Origin: Nocardia cyriacigeorgica
GTDB taxonomy: Bacteria > Actinomycetota > Actinomycetes > Mycobacteriales > Mycobacteriaceae
DNA: 64,000 nucleotides
NCBI RefSeq assembly: GCF_010868145.1
Contig: NZ_JAAGUY010000006.1
Coordinates: forward strand, 170,967 to 234,966
Direction: 5' to 3'
Below the pieces are notes generated by a model, which saw only the letters and a list, made by a program, of their open reading frames with translations, did no database searches and had not been told where the DNA came from. Positions 37,648 to 51,682 of this stretch are shown in pieces. The position numbers and the translations under genes are program-made. Numbering within the stretch: position 1 is the stretch's first letter; every line of letters begins with the position of its first letter.

Positions 37648-38513
37648 CGGCTCCCTTTCTCGTCGGAGGTGCTGGACTCGCCGCCGGCCTGCTCGATGGG
37701 CTCGGCCGGTGTGCTGCCAACGGAGATGACCGCGGCTTCGGTCAGCGCCCGGGTGCGGCGGTGGCGCAGGATGGTCGACACCGACAGCTCCTCGAACGAT
37801 CCATCGGGCAGCCGGGCGGGCACATCGACGGCGTTGTGCCTGGCGTAGACGCCCGGTGTGGGTAGCGGTGTCGGCCTGGCATGTGCGGGATCGCGGAAGC
37901 GTCGCCGCGACATCTCCCGCTGACCCAGCTGGGGTCCGAACTTCTCCCGATGCGCCAGCACCATGGCGCCGATGGTGGCAGCGATGAGCAGCGCACCGGT
38001 CAGCTCGAAGGCCCAGACGTAGCGGATGAAGATCAGCTCCGCCAGCTCGCCGATGACGTCGCGGCCGGGGAATCCGGTGGCGGGGAAGGTGACGCCGGAG
38101 TTACGGAGGCCGTGCGAGATGCCGGTGATGAACAACAGGCCGAAGCCGATGCCGACCACCGCCGCGGCGATGCGCTGCCCGCGCAATGTTTCCCGCAAGG
38201 ATTCGGCCGAGTCGACGCCGACGAGCATCAGCACGAACAGGAACAGCATCATCACCGCGCCGGTGTAGACCACGATCTGCACGACACCGAGGAACAGCGC
38301 ATCCTGGGCGATGTAAAAGATAGCGAGCGCGATCATGGTGGCGGCCAGGCAGATCGCCGAATGCACGGCCTTGGCGGCGAAGACCATCCCGAGCGCGCCG
38401 ATCACCGCCAGCGGCGCCAGGATCCAGAACTGCACCGCTTCACCGGTGCCGGTCCGTGTCATCGGTTCGGCAGCCAGCGGTGCCGCCGCGGCCAGATGCG
38501 TCAGGACGGTCAT
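37644..38513 (-). CDS. nuoJ: NADH-quinone oxidoreductase subunit J
   Basis: 289 residues. The first 190 hold the five membrane helices of NuoJ, with the conserved [16 protein letters not shown] segment. A long hydrophilic C-terminal tail of about 95 residues is typical of mycobacterial-type NuoJ and faces the cytoplasm. Overlaps the nuoHI frame by four bases. Confidence 0.96.
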   Translation of the reverse strand: MTVLTHLAAAAPLAAEPMTRTGTGEAVQFWILAPLAVIGALGMVFAAKAVHSAICLAATMIALAIFYIAQDALFLGVVQIVVYTGAVMMLFLFVLMLVGVDSAESLRETLRGQRIAAAVVGIGFGLLFITGISHGLRNSGVTFPATGFPGRDVIGELAELIFIRYVWAFELTGALLIAATIGAMVLAHREKFGPQLGQREMSRRRFRDPAHARPTPLPTPGVYARHNAVDVPARLPDGSFEELSVSTILRHRRTRALTEAAVISVGSTPAEPIEQAGGESSTSDEKGSR

Positions 38514-40369
38514 CGCGTGCCTCCCTCCGTGCCGGTACCCGCGGTCGCGGTGGAGCGGCCGGATTCGGTGCCGGTGATGGTGCCGAGGTAGTAGTCGGCG
38601 TCGGTGCTGCCCGGCAGCATCTCATGCGGCGGTGCGGTCATGCCCGGTTCGAGCGGGGCCAGCAGCCGGTCCTTCTCGTAGATCAGGTCGGCTCGGTTGT
38701 CGTCGGTCAGCTCGTAGTCGTTGGTCATGGTCAGCGCCCGCGTCGGGCAGGCCTCGATACAGAGCCCGCAGCCGATACAGCGCAGGTAATTGATCTGGTA
38801 GACGCGGCCGTACCGTTCGCCGGGGGAGAAGCGTTCGGTGTCGGTGTTGTCGGCACCTTCGACGTAGATGGCGTCTGCCGGGCAGGCCCACGCGCACAGC
38901 TCGCAGCCGATGCATTTCTCCAGTCCGTCCGCGTACCGGTTGAGCTGATGACGGCCGTGATAGCGGGCCGCGGTCGGTACCTTCTGCTCCGGATAGAACT
39001 CGGTGTTCGGCTTCTTGAACATGGTGGCCGCGGTGACCGCGAAACCGGCCAGCGGTTCGAACAGACCGCCCTCCGGCACCGTATGCGCCTGCTGTTCCGG
39101 CAGCGGCGGGACCGGGAATCCCAGGAACACTCCGGTACCACTGGATGATTGCGCAGGTGGTGCGGTAGGCGTGGGTTCCTCGGCGGGGACAGGTGCTCCC
39201 GGTGCGCGCCCGGCCCGCAGGAACATCGCAACCATCAGTGCGCACACCAGCAGACCGCCGATGACGAGGATCGGGGTCTGGACGTGATAGCCCTCGAGTT
39301 CGAGCACGCGTGCGGTGGCGACCACCATCACCCACAGCAGTGACGCCGGGATCAGTAGCTTCCAGCCCAGATTCATGAACTGGTCGTAGCGCAGACGTGG
39401 CAGGGTGCCGCGCAGCCAGATGAACACGAACAGGAACGCCCACACCTTGAGCGTGAACCACAGCAGCGGCCACCAGCCCGAATTCGCGCCCGACCACATG
39501 TTCAACGGCCACGGTGCCGCCCAGCCGCCGAGGAACAGGGTCGTGGCCAGCGCGGACACCGTCGCCATATTGATGTATTCGGCGAGCATGAACATCGCGA
39601 ATTTCAGCGAGGAGTACTCGGTGTGGAAGCCACCGACCAGTTCACCCTCGGCCTCGGGCAGATCGAACGGCGCCCGGTTGGTCTCACCGACCATCGACAC
39701 GCAGTAGATCAGGAACGACGGCAGCAGCAGGAAGACGTACCAGGTGCCCTGCTGGGCGGAGACGATGCCGGAGGTTGCCATGGTGCCGCCAAGCAGGAAC
39801 ACCGCGGCGAAACACAACGCCATCGCGATCTCGTAGGAGATGACCTGCGCAGTCGAGCGCAGCCCGCCCAATAGCGGATACGTCGATCCGGACGCCCAGC
39901 CGGCGAGCACGATGCCGTACACGCCGATGGAGGTGATGGCCAGGATGTAGAGCACCCCGACCGGCAGATCGGTCAGCTGCAGCGGTGTGGTGTGACCGAA
40001 GATCGATACCTCGGGCCCGAACGGCATCACGGCGAAGGCCATGAACGCGGGGATGGCGGCGAGCACGGGCGCCAGGATGTAGATCGGTTTGTCGACGATG
40101 GCCGGGACGATGTCCTCCTTCAGGGCCATCTTCACCCCGTCGGCGATCGACTGCAGGCTGCCGAACGGACCGGTGCGGTTGGGCCCGATGCGCATCTGCA
40201 TGCGGGCCACGATCTTTCGTTCGGCCAGCACCGCGATCATCGGCGTGAGCAACAGGAACACGAAGATTGCCACCGATTTCGCCAGCACCAACCACAATGG
40301 ATCGGTGCCGAAACCCGCGGGGCCTTCGGCGGCCTGGGCGAGCACCACCAGATCGGGAAGCTCATTCAT
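38510..40369 (-). CDS. NADH-quinone oxidoreductase, fused subunits H and I
   Basis: 619 residues from ATG at 40369 (GGAGGG eight bases before), overlapping nuoG by eight bases. Residues about 1-410 are NuoH: eight membrane helices and the quinone-site loops [18 protein letters not shown] and [20 protein letters not shown]. After a Pro-rich linker with the usual NuoH ending GFPVPPLP, the same frame continues without any stop into Nuo[14 protein letters not shown], then two 4Fe-4S motifs [12 protein letters not shown] and [12 protein letters not shown]. Elsewhere nuoH and nuoI are separate genes. A GTG in the joint could be the ancestral nuoI start, but no stop separates the two. A true fusion is the direct reading; a sequencing artefact is the alternative. 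Confidence 0.9.
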   Translation of the reverse strand: MNELPDLVVLAQAAEGPAGFGTDPLWLVLAKSVAIFVFLLLTPMIAVLAERKIVARMQMRIGPNRTGPFGSLQSIADGVKMALKEDIVPAIVDKPIYILAPVLAAIPAFMAFAVMPFGPEVSIFGHTTPLQLTDLPVGVLYILAITSIGVYGIVLAGWASGSTYPLLGGLRSTAQVISYEIAMALCFAAVFLLGGTMATSGIVSAQQGTWYVFLLLPSFLIYCVSMVGETNRAPFDLPEAEGELVGGFHTEYSSLKFAMFMLAEYINMATVSALATTLFLGGWAAPWPLNMWSGANSGWWPLLWFTLKVWAFLFVFIWLRGTLPRLRYDQFMNLGWKLLIPASLLWVMVVATARVLELEGYHVQTPILVIGGLLVCALMVAMFLRAGRAPGAPVPAEEPTPTAPPAQSSSGTGVFLGFPVPPLPEQQAHTVPEGGLFEPLAGFAVTAATMFKKPNTEFYPEQKVPTAARYHGRHQLNRYADGLEKCIGCELCAWACPADAIYVEGADNTDTERFSPGERYGRVYQINYLRCIGCGLCIEACPTRALTMTNDYELTDDNRADLIYEKDRLLAPLEPGMTAPPHEMLPGSTDADYYLGTITGTESGRSTATAGTGTEGGTR

Positions 40370-42860
40370 GGCGTTGGCCCTCCATCTTCTGGCCGGCATG
40401 CCGTAGCTGGACGACACCACCCGCTTGGGTCGCCAGTTCGGTGTGCACCGAGCAGCCCGGTGCGTGCAACGGCACCCACACCACCCGGTCGGGCATCTCG
40501 GTGATCACCAGCGGGAGGGTCAGCTCGCCGTGCTCGGTCGACACGGTGACCGGATCCCCATCCGGGGCACCGATTTCGGTCGCTGTGGCGGCCGAGAGGC
40601 GCACCACGGGCGGTCGGGCGATTCCGGCGAGGTTCGGTTCGCCGTCCTGCATCCGCCCGGCGTCGAGCAGCATCCGCCACCCGGCCAGGACCGCGGTACC
40701 GGCGCCGGGTCGGGTGACCGGATGCGGGAGGTGCGCGGGGGCCGGGGTGGGCGAGCCGTTCCAGGCACCGAGTTCGGCCAGCTCGCGACGTGCGGTGGTG
40801 ACGTCGGGTAGATCGAGCGGTGTCCGCATCTCGGCGGCGAGGGCGTGCAGCACGCGCTGATCCGACAGCGGTGCCGCGGTGCGGCGGACGGTGGATTCAC
40901 CGAGGGCCGCCTCGAACGGACGCGGCCTGCCCTCCCAGGTGAGGAAGGTGCCAGCTTTCTCCATGGATGCTGCCACCGGGAACACCACATTCGCGCAGTC
41001 GGTGACGTCGCTGTGCCGCAGTTCCAGACTCACCACGAACGGGGCGGCGCGGACCGCGGCCAGTGCCGCCTTCGGGTCCGGTAGATCGGCGAGTTCGACA
41101 CCGCCGATGACGAGTGCGCCGAGTTCGGCTGCCGAGTCGAGGATCCCGGCGGTGTCACGGCCGGCCGCGACCGGCAGATCCTCCCCACCCCAGACCTGGC
41201 GGACCTGGCTCCTGGCCTCGGGGTCGCACATCGGGCGCCCGCCCGGCAGCAGCCCTGGCAGGGCGCCGGCCTCGATGGCGCCGCGTTCGCCCGCGCGGCG
41301 CGGCACCCAGGCCAGCGCGGCTCCGGTGTCCTCGGCCAGGCGTACGGCGGCCGAGAGCGCGCCGGGGATGGCGGCAAGCCGCTCACCCACCATGATGACC
41401 GCGCCCGATTGCCGCAGCAGCCGCCCGAGCTCGACGACCCGAATGGAATCGACACTGGCACCGGTCGTATCGCTCGATTCGGTGCCGCCGGTGCGAATCG
41501 CATCGAAGAAGTGCGGTTCGGCGCCGGGGACGGTCGGCAGCAGGGTGGCCGACATGCGTTCGACGCCGCGCGAGGCATAGGCGGCCAGCGAATAGATCGG
41601 CAGGCCACGCTTGCGGGCGGCCTTACGCAGCCGCAGGTAGACGATCGGCGACTCTTCCTCGGGTTCGAATCCGGCCAGCAGCACGACCGGTGCGGTCTCG
41701 AGCTCGTCATAGCCGACGGTCATGCCCTGTCCGGCGATGCGCGCCGCCAGGAAGTCGGCTTCCTCCGCGGAATGGACCCGGGCGCGGAAGTCGATGTCAT
41801 TGGTGCCGAGCACTCTGCGCGCGAATTTGGTGTAGGCGTAGGCGTCTTCGAGGGTGACTCGACCGCCCACCAGCACACCCGTATTCGAGCGGGCCGCGGC
41901 CAGGCCGCGCGCGGCCGCCGCCAGCGCCTGCGACCACGACGCCGGTGCCAGTTCGCCGTCCGCGCCACGCACCATCGGAGTGGTGATCCGGTCGGGTTCG
42001 GTCGCGTAGGTGAATGCCCACCGGCCTTTGTCGCAGTTCCATTCCTCGTTGACCCGCGGATCGTCGCCGGCCAGGCGGCGCAGCACCTTACCGCGGCGGT
42101 GGTCGGTGCGTTGTGCGCATCCAGAGGCGCAGTGCTCGCACACGTTCGGGCTCGACACCAGGTCGAACGGCCGTGCCCGGAACCGGTAGCTGGTTCCGGT
42201 GAGCGCGCCGACCGGACAGATCTGGACGGTATTGCCGGAGAAATAGGAGTCGAGGGGTTCGGCCTGCGCGGTCCCGACCTGCTGGAGGGCGCCGCGATCG
42301 AGCAATTCGATGAACGGATCGCCTGCGACCTGCTGGGAGAACCGGGTGCATCGCGCGCACAGCACACAACGCTCCCGGTCCAGTAACACCGCCGTCGACA
42401 GTGGGATCGGCTTGGGGTAGGTGCGCTTCACGCCGTCGAAGCGGGATTCGGCCGAGCCGGTGGACATGGCCTGGTTCTGCAGCGGGCATTCACCGCCCTT
42501 ATCGCAGACCGGGCAGTCCAGCGGATGGTTGATCAGCAGCAGTTCCATGACACCGCGCTGCGCCTTCTCCGCCGCGGGGGAACTGAGCTGGGTGTGGGCG
42601 ACCATCCCATCGGCCACGGCCATGGTGCACGAGGCGACGGGTTTGCGTTGCCCGTCCACCTCGACGAGGCATTGGCGACATGCTCCGACCGGTTCGAGCA
42701 GCGGATGATCGCAGAAGCGCGGGATCTGGATGCCGATCAGTTCGGCGGCACGGATGAGCAGTGTCCCGGCGGGCACGCTGACGGTTGTGCCGTCGATGGT
42801 GACACTGACCAGGTCGGCGGGCACCACGCCGCTGGTGTCGGTGCGCACGGTCGCGGTCAT
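40362..42860 (-). CDS. nuoG: NADH-quinone oxidoreductase subunit G
   Basis: 832 residues from ATG at 42860. N-terminal 2Fe-2S domain ([18 protein letters not shown]), then [13 protein letters not shown] and CVLCARC clusters, then the molybdopterin-oxidoreductase-like domain opened by CEHCASGC with a fourth Cys in NEEWNCDKG, which would hold the off-path N7 cluster. The domain carries no Mo cofactor in complex I. Overlaps nuoF by four bases. Confidence 0.96.
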   Translation of the reverse strand: MTATVRTDTSGVVPADLVSVTIDGTTVSVPAGTLLIRAAELIGIQIPRFCDHPLLEPVGACRQCLVEVDGQRKPVASCTMAVADGMVAHTQLSSPAAEKAQRGVMELLLINHPLDCPVCDKGGECPLQNQAMSTGSAESRFDGVKRTYPKPIPLSTAVLLDRERCVLCARCTRFSQQVAGDPFIELLDRGALQQVGTAQAEPLDSYFSGNTVQICPVGALTGTSYRFRARPFDLVSSPNVCEHCASGCAQRTDHRRGKVLRRLAGDDPRVNEEWNCDKGRWAFTYATEPDRITTPMVRGADGELAPASWSQALAAAARGLAAARSNTGVLVGGRVTLEDAYAYTKFARRVLGTNDIDFRARVHSAEEADFLAARIAGQGMTVGYDELETAPVVLLAGFEPEEESPIVYLRLRKAARKRGLPIYSLAAYASRGVERMSATLLPTVPGAEPHFFDAIRTGGTESSDTTGASVDSIRVVELGRLLRQSGAVIMVGERLAAIPGALSAAVRLAEDTGAALAWVPRRAGERGAIEAGALPGLLPGGRPMCDPEARSQVRQVWGGEDLPVAAGRDTAGILDSAAELGALVIGGVELADLPDPKAALAAVRAAPFVVSLELRHSDVTDCANVVFPVAASMEKAGTFLTWEGRPRPFEAALGESTVRRTAAPLSDQRVLHALAAEMRTPLDLPDVTTARRELAELGAWNGSPTPAPAHLPHPVTRPGAGTAVLAGWRMLLDAGRMQDGEPNLAGIARPPVVRLSAATATEIGAPDGDPVTVSTEHGELTLPLVITEMPDRVVWVPLHAPGCSVHTELATQAGGVVQLRHAGQKMEGQRHE

Positions 42861-44185
42861 CGGATCACCTCTCGGGTATCGCTGTCGGCCCAGGCGGTGC
42901 AGCGCGCCGGGTCGAACGGGCAGCCGCGCAATCGCAGATGCTCGGCGTATTCGTCGCGGAAGTACTTCAGTGAGGACACGATCGGGCTGGCCGCGCCGTC
43001 GCCGAGCGCGCAGAACGATTTGCCGTTGATGCCGTCGCAGATGTCGAGCAGCTTGTCCAGATCGGCCTCGGTGCCCCGCCCCGCTTCCAATCTGGTGAGC
43101 AACTGGACCAGCCAATAGGTGCCCTCGCGGCACGGCGTGCATTTACCGCAGGACTCGTGGGCATAGAACTCGGTCCAGCGTAGGACCGCGCGCACGACGC
43201 AGGTCGTGTCGTCGAAGATCTGTAGTGCCTTGGTGCCCAGCATCGACCCTGCGGCGGCCACGTTCTCGTAATCAAGTGGTACGTCGAGGTGTTCGGCGGT
43301 GAACAGTGGTGTCGAGGAGCCGCCGGGCGTCCAGAACTTCAGCTCATGGCCGGCGCGCACACCCCCGGCGTAGCCGAGTAGCTCGCGCAGCGTCACACCG
43401 AGCGGTGCCTCGTATTGGCCGGGCCGGGTCACATGTCCCGACAGCGAATACAGTGTGAAACCGGGCGATTTCTCGCTGCCCATGGACCGGAACCAGGCGG
43501 TGCCGTTGCGGATGATCGGCGGAACACTCGCGATGGATTCGACATTGTTGACGACCGTGGGGCAGGCATAGAGCCCGGCCACGGCCGGAAACGGCGGCCG
43601 CAGTCGCGGTTGGCCCCGCCGGCCCTCGAGCGAATCGAGCAGCGCGGTCTCCTCGCCGCAGATGTAGGCGCCTGCTCCGGCGTGCACGATGAGCTCCAGG
43701 TCGTAGCCCGAGCCAAGGATGTCGCGGCCGAGTAGTCCCTCGGCGTAGGCCTCGGCGACGGCGGCCTGCAACCGGCGCAGCACCGGCACCACTTCGCCGC
43801 GCACGTAGATGAAGGCGTGCCCGGCGCGGATGGCGTAGGCGGCGATGATGACACCCTCGATCAACGCGTGCGGCGTCGTGAGCATCAGCGGAATGTCTTT
43901 GCAGGTGCCCGGTTCGGACTCGTCGGCGTTGACGACCAGGTAGTGCGGTGTGGTCGTGCCATCGGGTTCTGGTCCCTGCGGGATGAAACTCCACTTCATG
44001 CCGGTGGGGAATCCGGCGCCGCCGCGTCCGCGGAGACCGGATTCCTTCACGGTCTGGATGACCTGATCGGGGGACATGCGCAGCGCCATCCGCAGGGCCT
44101 GATAGCCGTCGTGGTGCCGGTAGGTATCGAGGGTCCAGGAATGCGGATCTTCCCAGTGGCGGGTGAGCACCGGTGTGAGTGTCAT
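42857..44185 (-). CDS. nuoF: NADH-quinone oxidoreductase subunit F (NADH/FMN binding)
   Basis: 442 residues. NADH-binding glycine loop [16 protein letters not shown]-site region [12 protein letters not shown], and the N3 cluster ligands in [12 protein letters not shown]. It is the site of NADH oxidation. ATG at 44185, overlapping nuoE by four bases. Confidence 0.97.
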   Translation of the reverse strand: MTLTPVLTRHWEDPHSWTLDTYRHHDGYQALRMALRMSPDQVIQTVKESGLRGRGGAGFPTGMKWSFIPQGPEPDGTTTPHYLVVNADESEPGTCKDIPLMLTTPHALIEGVIIAAYAIRAGHAFIYVRGEVVPVLRRLQAAVAEAYAEGLLGRDILGSGYDLELIVHAGAGAYICGEETALLDSLEGRRGQPRLRPPFPAVAGLYACPTVVNNVESIASVPPIIRNGTAWFRSMGSEKSPGFTLYSLSGHVTRPGQYEAPLGVTLRELLGYAGGVRAGHELKFWTPGGSSTPLFTAEHLDVPLDYENVAAAGSMLGTKALQIFDDTTCVVRAVLRWTEFYAHESCGKCTPCREGTYWLVQLLTRLEAGRGTEADLDKLLDICDGINGKSFCALGDGAASPIVSSLKYFRDEYAEHLRLRGCPFDPARCTAWADSDTREVIR

Positions 44186-44901
44186 CGCAGCTCTCCCTCC
44201 GAATGCCCCTGCGCCGAAGGGGCTTCCATACCGTGCTCGCGCGCAGTATGCAGCCCGGCCAGCGAGGCGGGACCGGGAATGCCGTCGAGGGCGCCGGGGC
44301 GCTTATCCGGGAATCCGGCGAGAATACGTGCGGTCTCTCGGAAGGAGCACAGTGGCGCACCGCGGGTCGGGGTGACCTGCGCACCCGAACGCAGCGAATC
44401 CACCAGCGCGCGAGCCGAGTCGGGAGTCTGATTGTCGAAGAACTCCCAGTTCACCATGATGACCGGCGCGAAATCGCAGGCGGCGTTGCATTCGATGTGT
44501 TCGAGGGTGATCGAGCCATCGTCGGTGGTCTCGCCATGTGCGATACCGAGATGCTTCCGCAAGGCGGCGAGGATGGCGTCCCCGCCCATCACCGCGCACA
44601 GCGTGTTGGTGCAGACTCCCACGTGGTACTCGCCGGTCGGGGTGCGCCGGTACATCGAGTAGAAGGTCGCCACCGCGGTGACCTCCGCGGCCGTCAAACC
44701 CAGTTGTTCGGCACAGAATTCGATGCCGGTACCCGAGACATGGCCCTCCTCGGCCTGCACCAGGTGCAGCAGCGGCAGCAGTGCCGAGCGCGGATGCGGA
44801 TAGCGGGCGATGATCTGCGCCGCGTCGCCGGCCAGGCGCTCACGCACCTGCGGGGGATACGGTTCGGGTTTGGTCGTCAGACGCAACAGGATCTCGGTCA
44901 A
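44182..44901 (-). CDS. nuoE: NADH-quinone oxidoreductase subunit E
   Basis: 239 residues from TTG at 44901, which overlaps the nuoD stop as TTGA. The thioredoxin-like 2Fe-2S domain has CTNTLC and CNAAC as the N1a ligands. The last 70 residues form the Pro-rich tail common in actinobacterial NuoE. A TTG start is unusual but is the only start giving the family N-terminus (LTEILLRL). Confidence 0.95.
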   Translation of the reverse strand: MTEILLRLTTKPEPYPPQVRERLAGDAAQIIARYPHPRSALLPLLHLVQAEEGHVSGTGIEFCAEQLGLTAAEVTAVATFYSMYRRTPTGEYHVGVCTNTLCAVMGGDAILAALRKHLGIAHGETTDDGSITLEHIECNAACDFAPVIMVNWEFFDNQTPDSARALVDSLRSGAQVTPTRGAPLCSFRETARILAGFPDKRPGALDGIPGPASLAGLHTAREHGMEAPSAQGHSEGELR

Positions 44902-46271
44902 CGGTCCACACCGCCCATCACGGGGTCGATACTGGCCACGGAGGCGATCACATCGGCGACCATGCCGCCCTCGCACATCGCCGCCACTGCTTGCAGATTC
45001 GTGAAGGACGGATCTCGGAAATGGACCCGGTAGGGCCGGGTGCCGCCGTCGCTGACCATGTGCACACCCAGTTCGCCGCGCGGAGATTCGACCGCGGAGT
45101 ACACCTGCCCGGCCGGGACCCGGATGCCCTCGGTGACGAGCTTGAAATGATGGATCAGCCCCTCCATGGAGGTGCCCATGATCTTGCCGATATGGCGGGG
45201 TGAATTACCGAGTCCGTCGGGACCCAGCTCGAGATCGGCGGGCCAGGCGATCTTCTTGTCGTCCACCATCACCGGCCCCGGGCGCAGCCGGTCCAGGCAC
45301 TGCTCGACGATCTTGAGCGATTCCTTCATCTCCTCGACCCGGATGACATAGCGCCCGTAGCAGTCGCAACCCGTGGTGGTCGGAATATCGAACTCGTAGC
45401 TGTCGTAGCCGCAGTAGGGAGCGGCTTTCCGCAGATCGTGCGGCAAGCCGGTGGCGCGCAGCACCGGACCGGTGATGCCGAGTGCCATGCACCCGGTGAG
45501 ATCCAGATAGCCGATGTCCTGGGTACGTGCCTTCCAGATCGGGTTCTGGGTGAGCAGATGCTCCATATCGCGCAGGCGTCCGGGGAGCAGCGCGAGTAGT
45601 TCACGCACCTTCGCGACGCCGTCGTCGGGTAGATCCTGGGCGAGCCCACCCGGCCGGATGTAGGCATGGTTCATCCGCAGCCCGGTGATGGTCTCGAAGA
45701 CGTCGAGAATCAGCTCACGTTCCCGGAACCCGAACAGCATCGGGGTGAGCGCACCCAGTTCCATACCGCCGGTGGCCAGCGCGACCATATGTGAGGAGAT
45801 CCGGTTGAGCTCCATGAGCATGACCCGGATGACGGTGGCGCGTTCGGGGATCTGTTCGGTGATATCGAGTAGCTTCTCCACCCCGAGGCAGTAGGCGGTC
45901 TCGTTGTAGAACGGCGAGAGATAGTCCATGCGGGTGACGAAGGTGACGCCCTGGGTCCAGTTGCGGAATTCGAGGTTCTTCTCGATCCCGGTGTGTAGGT
46001 AGCCGATCCCGCAGCGGGCCTCGGTGACGGTCTCGCCCTCGATCTCCAGGATGAGCCGCAGCACGCCATGGGTGGACGGATGCTGCGGTCCCATATTGAC
46101 GACGATGCGTTCCTCGCCTGCGCCGCGCAGGGATTCGGCCACCTCGTCCCAGTCCTGGCCGCCGACGGTGACCACCGTGGTGTCGGGGCCCGGCGTATCG
46201 GTGTCGAGGGGACGGTCGTCACCGCGGTCGTCGGTAGGGCTGTCGGCGGTGTGGGTGTCGGTGTTGTTCAT
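44898..46271 (-). CDS. nuoD: NADH-quinone oxidoreductase subunit D
   Basis: 457 residues, the hydrogenase-like quinone-site subunit: [14 protein letters not shown] carries the conserved His pair at the quinone head, followed by [13 protein letters not shown]. The first 50 residues are an acidic Asp/Thr-rich extension. The ATG shares one base with the nuoC stop. Confidence 0.97.
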   Translation of the reverse strand: MNNTDTHTADSPTDDRGDDRPLDTDTPGPDTTVVTVGGQDWDEVAESLRGAGEERIVVNMGPQHPSTHGVLRLILEIEGETVTEARCGIGYLHTGIEKNLEFRNWTQGVTFVTRMDYLSPFYNETAYCLGVEKLLDITEQIPERATVIRVMLMELNRISSHMVALATGGMELGALTPMLFGFRERELILDVFETITGLRMNHAYIRPGGLAQDLPDDGVAKVRELLALLPGRLRDMEHLLTQNPIWKARTQDIGYLDLTGCMALGITGPVLRATGLPHDLRKAAPYCGYDSYEFDIPTTTGCDCYGRYVIRVEEMKESLKIVEQCLDRLRPGPVMVDDKKIAWPADLELGPDGLGNSPRHIGKIMGTSMEGLIHHFKLVTEGIRVPAGQVYSAVESPRGELGVHMVSDGGTRPYRVHFRDPSFTNLQAVAAMCEGGMVADVIASVASIDPVMGGVDR

Positions 46272-46959
46272 CAGCTGTAGGCCCTCCGCTCATCGGGCGG
46301 CGGGATACGCGCGCCCTTGTATTCGACCGGGATCCCGCCGAGCGGGTAATCCTTGCGCTGGGGGTGTCCGCGCCAGTCGTCGGGCATCGTGATGCGGGTG
46401 AGCGAGGGATGCCCGTCGAACTGGAGGCCGAAGAAGTCGTAGGTCTCGCGCTCATGCCAGTCGGTTGTGGGATACACCGGGTAGAGCGAGGGGATGTGTG
46501 GGTCGGCGTCCGGCGCGGCGACCTCGACCCGCAGCCGCCTGCCGTGGGTGATCGACATGAGGTGATACACCGCGTGGAGTTCGCGCCCCGAATCGTCGGG
46601 GTAGTGCACGCCGTTGACGCCGAGGCACAGCTCGAAGCGCAGTGCGGGATCATCGCGTAGCGCCCTGGCGACGGCAACCAGGTCGGCGCGGTGCACGTGC
46701 AGGGTGAGCTCGCCGCGGAACACCACGACCTTCTCCACGACAGTGTCGAGGTCGTGGCCGTCCGCGGCGAGTGCACTGCCAAGTGCCTCGACGATGGTGT
46801 CGAAATAGCCGCCGTAGGGTGCGGGTGTGCCGCCGGGCAGGCTGACCTGTCGGACGAGTTTGCCGTAGCCGGAGGTATCGCCGGTACCTTCCGCCCCGAA
46901 CATGCCATGGCGGACGCCGATCACCTCGTCACCGGAGCCGTTGCGTGGTTGCTCGGCCG

Positions 46960-46963
<4 letters not shown>
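46271..46963 (-). CDS. nuoC: NADH-quinone oxidoreductase subunit C
   Basis: 230 residues from ATG at 46963. The 30-kDa-subunit signature is present as [16 protein letters not shown], with the following [16 protein letters not shown]. It joins NuoD and NuoB in the connecting arm. Starts inside the nuoB stop (four-base overlap). Confidence 0.97.
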
Positions 46964-47514
<551 letters not shown>

Positions 47515-47584
47515 ATCGACTGCTTCTCCTGAATCGTCCCCGCCGGTGCGGGGAGCGCGGTTGGAACATTCGGCGCCGATCTGT

Positions 47585-47965
47585 TCAGTCCCAGCTCAGG
47601 CCACCTCTGCGCCATTCGTAGGCATAGGCGACCGAGACGTTGACGACGAACAACGCCATCGCGGCCAGGCCGAACAGTCCGAGCGAATCGAAGTGAACCG
47701 CCCACGGATACAGGAACACGATCTCGATATCGAAGATGATGAACAGCATCGCGGTGAGGTAGTACTTCACCGGGAAGCGTTGCCCGGTAACGTTTCCCGG
47801 TCCGCCGGCGACGGCGTGCGGGGTCGCCTCGATACCGCATTCGTAGGGTTCGAGCTTGGCGCGGTTGTAGCGTTTGGGTCCGATAAGAGACGCGATCGCC
47901 ACGGATCCCAGCGCGAACGCGGTGGCGATCGCGCCGAGTACGAGAATCGGCACCTCGGTATTCAC
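47585..47965 (-). CDS. nuoA: NADH-quinone oxidoreductase subunit A
   Basis: 126 residues from GTG at 47965 with AAGGAGG upstream; the open frame to 48073 is not NuoA-like. Three membrane helices, with [11 protein letters not shown] and the acidic helix [18 protein letters not shown]. First gene of the operon, so the promoter lies in the 307-base region upstream. Confidence 0.96.
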   Translation of the reverse strand: MNTEVPILVLGAIATAFALGSVAIASLIGPKRYNRAKLEPYECGIEATPHAVAGGPGNVTGQRFPVKYYLTAMLFIIFDIEIVFLYPWAVHFDSLGLFGLAAMALFVVNVSVAYAYEWRRGGLSWD

Positions 47966-48272
47966 GACTGCACTTCCCCTCCTTGCGAACGGGAGCGGGC
48001 GGGTATGGCCGTCCGTCCTCGAACGGGGTGCGGGCGGTCGATGCGGTGGTCCGCGTCGCCGGGGTCGCCTCATCGCCTCGATCGGCGGGGGTGGGCTGAG
48101 AGGAACCTGGCGCTGCGGGTCGTCATGTCATCTCCCGCGCTCATGTGAGCTAGGGCACAGCCTACAACCGATTCGCGGGCGGACCCGGCGATTCGTGACG
48201 GTCTTTGATCGAATTAGGGACTGACATTTATGACCGAAACAGGGCAATCCGGGGGCGCGTCGAATCCGCTGC
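47966..48272 (-). promoter_or_regulatory. Upstream region of the nuo operon
   Basis: 307 bases without a gene between the receiver protein and nuoA. The part at 48200-48245 is AT-rich (TTTGATCGAATTAGGGACTG, then TTTATGACC) and is the likeliest promoter site on the minus strand; I cannot fix its -10 and -35 boxes. Confidence 0.4.
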
Positions 48273-48683
48273 TCAGGCGGCCGGGCGGCCGCGCAGCAGG
48301 GTGACGACGGTGTCGGTCAGCTGGATCGGATCGATCGGATGGGTGGCCGTCGCCTCCGCGCGCGACCAGCGAGCGAGCCATTCGTCGTCGGGACGTCCGG
48401 TCAGCACCAGCAGCGGCGGGCACTGCGCGAGCTCGTCCTTGAGCTGTTTGGCGATCCCGAGTCCGCCTGCGGGGGTCGCCTCACCGTCGAGAATGGCCAG
48501 GTCGATACCGCCGGCGTCCATCCGCTCGATCACCACATCGGCGGTGGCGACCTCGAGGAACTCCAGCTCGGGTAGGTCCGGATGCGGCCGCCTGCCCAGG
48601 GCCAGCATGACCTGGCTCCGGGTGTCGGCGTCGTCGCTGTAGACCAGGACCCGCAGCGCGGCGGGATCTTTCGCATCGGCCAC
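48273..48683 (-). CDS. Orphan receiver-domain protein next to nuo
   Basis: 136 residues from GTG at 48683. Receiver fold only, with no output domain: acidic pair YSDDADTR, phosphoacceptor Asp in LAILDGEATP and Thr in VLTGR. The usual Lys of the KP motif is replaced (THPIDPIQL). A receiver-only protein next to nuoA is also found in mycobacteria (Rv3143). It may regulate complex I or its expression by protein contact; the altered lysine suggests unusual phospho-signalling. Confidence 0.85.
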   Translation of the reverse strand: MADAKDPAALRVLVYSDDADTRSQVMLALGRRPHPDLPELEFLEVATADVVIERMDAGGIDLAILDGEATPAGGLGIAKQLKDELAQCPPLLVLTGRPDDEWLARWSRAEATATHPIDPIQLTDTVVTLLRGRPAA

Positions 48684-48789
48684 GACGGCATGGTACGTCC
48701 GTGGATGCCCGCTTGGTGGCACGTTCGCCGAGATCGGCCATGTCGTCGTGGAATCAACCCATGGCCGGCAACGTCACGGCAGCTGGCGC

Positions 48790-49665
48790 TCAGGGAGGGC
48801 GGAACGCGTCGGCGCCGACCTGATCGCGGTCGAGCAGATGGGTGAGGAACAGCCGGGTAGTCGGGGAGGGGGTGCGGGTGGTGATGGCATGCCAGGGCCG
48901 GTCGAGGGGTGTGCCGTCGACCGGAAGGATGCGCAGAGCTCCGGAATCGAGGTGTTCGCCGACGGCATCACCGTGGATGAGGGTGACACCGAGCCCCTCC
49001 CTGGCGGCCGCGAGTACCGCGCCATGGGAGCCGAGGGTGAGGGTGGGCGGATCGATCTGCAGCTGGGCGAGCAGGCTCAGGGTGGCTTCCCTGGTGCCGG
49101 AGCCGCGCCCGCGCAGCAACCAGGTGGTGCGCATCGGGTCACAGGCGCGACCTGCCGGCCCGACGACGACGAGTCTGCTCGCTCTGCGCGCCCGGGTGAC
49201 CAGGCCCGCGTCGCGTGGTGGCCGCCCGGCGATGACGAGATCGGTTTCGTGGTGTTGCAATTCGAGGAACAGCGCGTCCCGCGGATGGATGGACAGGCTG
49301 AGCTCGATCTCGGGGTAGCGGTTGCGGAAAGCGGCCAGCGGCCGCAGCAGCACGTACTCACCGGCCGTGGCGACCACTCCGATCCGCAGCCGCCCGGATT
49401 CGGCCCGGCGCACCGCGGCGTGCGCCTCCTGCATGAGTCCGAGGATGCCGCGGCAGTAGTCGGCGTAGACGCGCCCCGCCTCTGTGAGGGTGATGCCGCG
49501 GCCGGATTTCGCGATGAGTTTGGCGCCCAGCTGTTTCTCGATATGGGCAACGGCGGCGGAGACGGCGGCTTCGGTGACGTGCAGCTGGCTCGCGGCGCGG
49601 CGGATGCTGTTGGTGCGGGAGACGACCAAGAAGGTTTCCATCCTTGCCGCACTCACTCTCCCCAT
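48790..49665 (-). CDS. cbbR: LysR-family regulator, probable CbbR
   Basis: 291 residues from ATG at 49665 (M28 of a longer frame that runs into the promoter); ATG at 49641 and GTG at 49656 are alternatives. Winged HTH FLVVSRTNSIRRAASQLHV then EAAVSAAVAHIEKQLG, and a LysR effector domain. Divergent from cbbL, the conserved place of CbbR, which activates the Calvin operon in response to metabolites such as RuBP or NADPH. The name rests mainly on this position. Confidence 0.82.
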   Translation of the reverse strand: MGRVSAARMETFLVVSRTNSIRRAASQLHVTEAAVSAAVAHIEKQLGAKLIAKSGRGITLTEAGRVYADYCRGILGLMQEAHAAVRRAESGRLRIGVVATAGEYVLLRPLAAFRNRYPEIELSLSIHPRDALFLELQHHETDLVIAGRPPRDAGLVTRARRASRLVVVGPAGRACDPMRTTWLLRGRGSGTREATLSLLAQLQIDPPTLTLGSHGAVLAAAREGLGVTLIHGDAVGEHLDSGALRILPVDGTPLDRPWHAITTRTPSPTTRLFLTHLLDRDQVGADAFRPP

Positions 49666-51232
<1,567 letters not shown>

Positions 51233-51259
51233 GCGGCGAATACCTAAGGAGGACACACC

Positions 51260-51682
51260 ATGTACCTGCGTCACGGAGCCTTCTCGTATCTGCCCGACCT
51301 GACCGATGCCGAGATCGGCGCCCAGGTCCGTTATGCACTACTGAACAACTGGCCGGTCTCGATCGAGTACACCGACGATCCGCATCCGCGTAACACCTAC
51401 TGGGAGATGTGGGGGTTGCCATTGTTCGACCTCGATGAGCCCGACGGTGTGCTGGCCGAGATCAACGCCTGCCGGGACACCTTCCCGCGCCACTACGTAC
51501 GGGTGCTCGCCTATGACGCGCGATACGGCAGACAGACCACCGCGCTGAGCTTCCTGGTCCAGCGTCCACCGGACGAGCCAGGTTTCGGGCTGACCCGCAC
51601 CGAGGGCTCCGACCGACGTCAGCGCTACAGCCTGCACTCCTATGCCACCGATGCTCGCCCCGGTGCCAGGTATGCCGACTGA
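51260..51682 (+). CDS. cbbS: RuBisCO small subunit
   Basis: 140 residues from ATG at 51260 with AAGGAGG upstream. Core [20 protein letters not shown] and [17 protein letters not shown] are typical. The C-terminal extension ([17 protein letters not shown]) is the red-type tail that lines the central pore. 27 bases after cbbL; overlaps cbbX by 11. Confidence 0.96.
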   Translation: MYLRHGAFSYLPDLTDAEIGAQVRYALLNNWPVSIEYTDDPHPRNTYWEMWGLPLFDLDEPDGVLAEINACRDTFPRHYVRVLAYDARYGRQTTALSFLVQRPPDEPGFGLTRTEGSDRRQRYSLHSYATDARPGARYAD

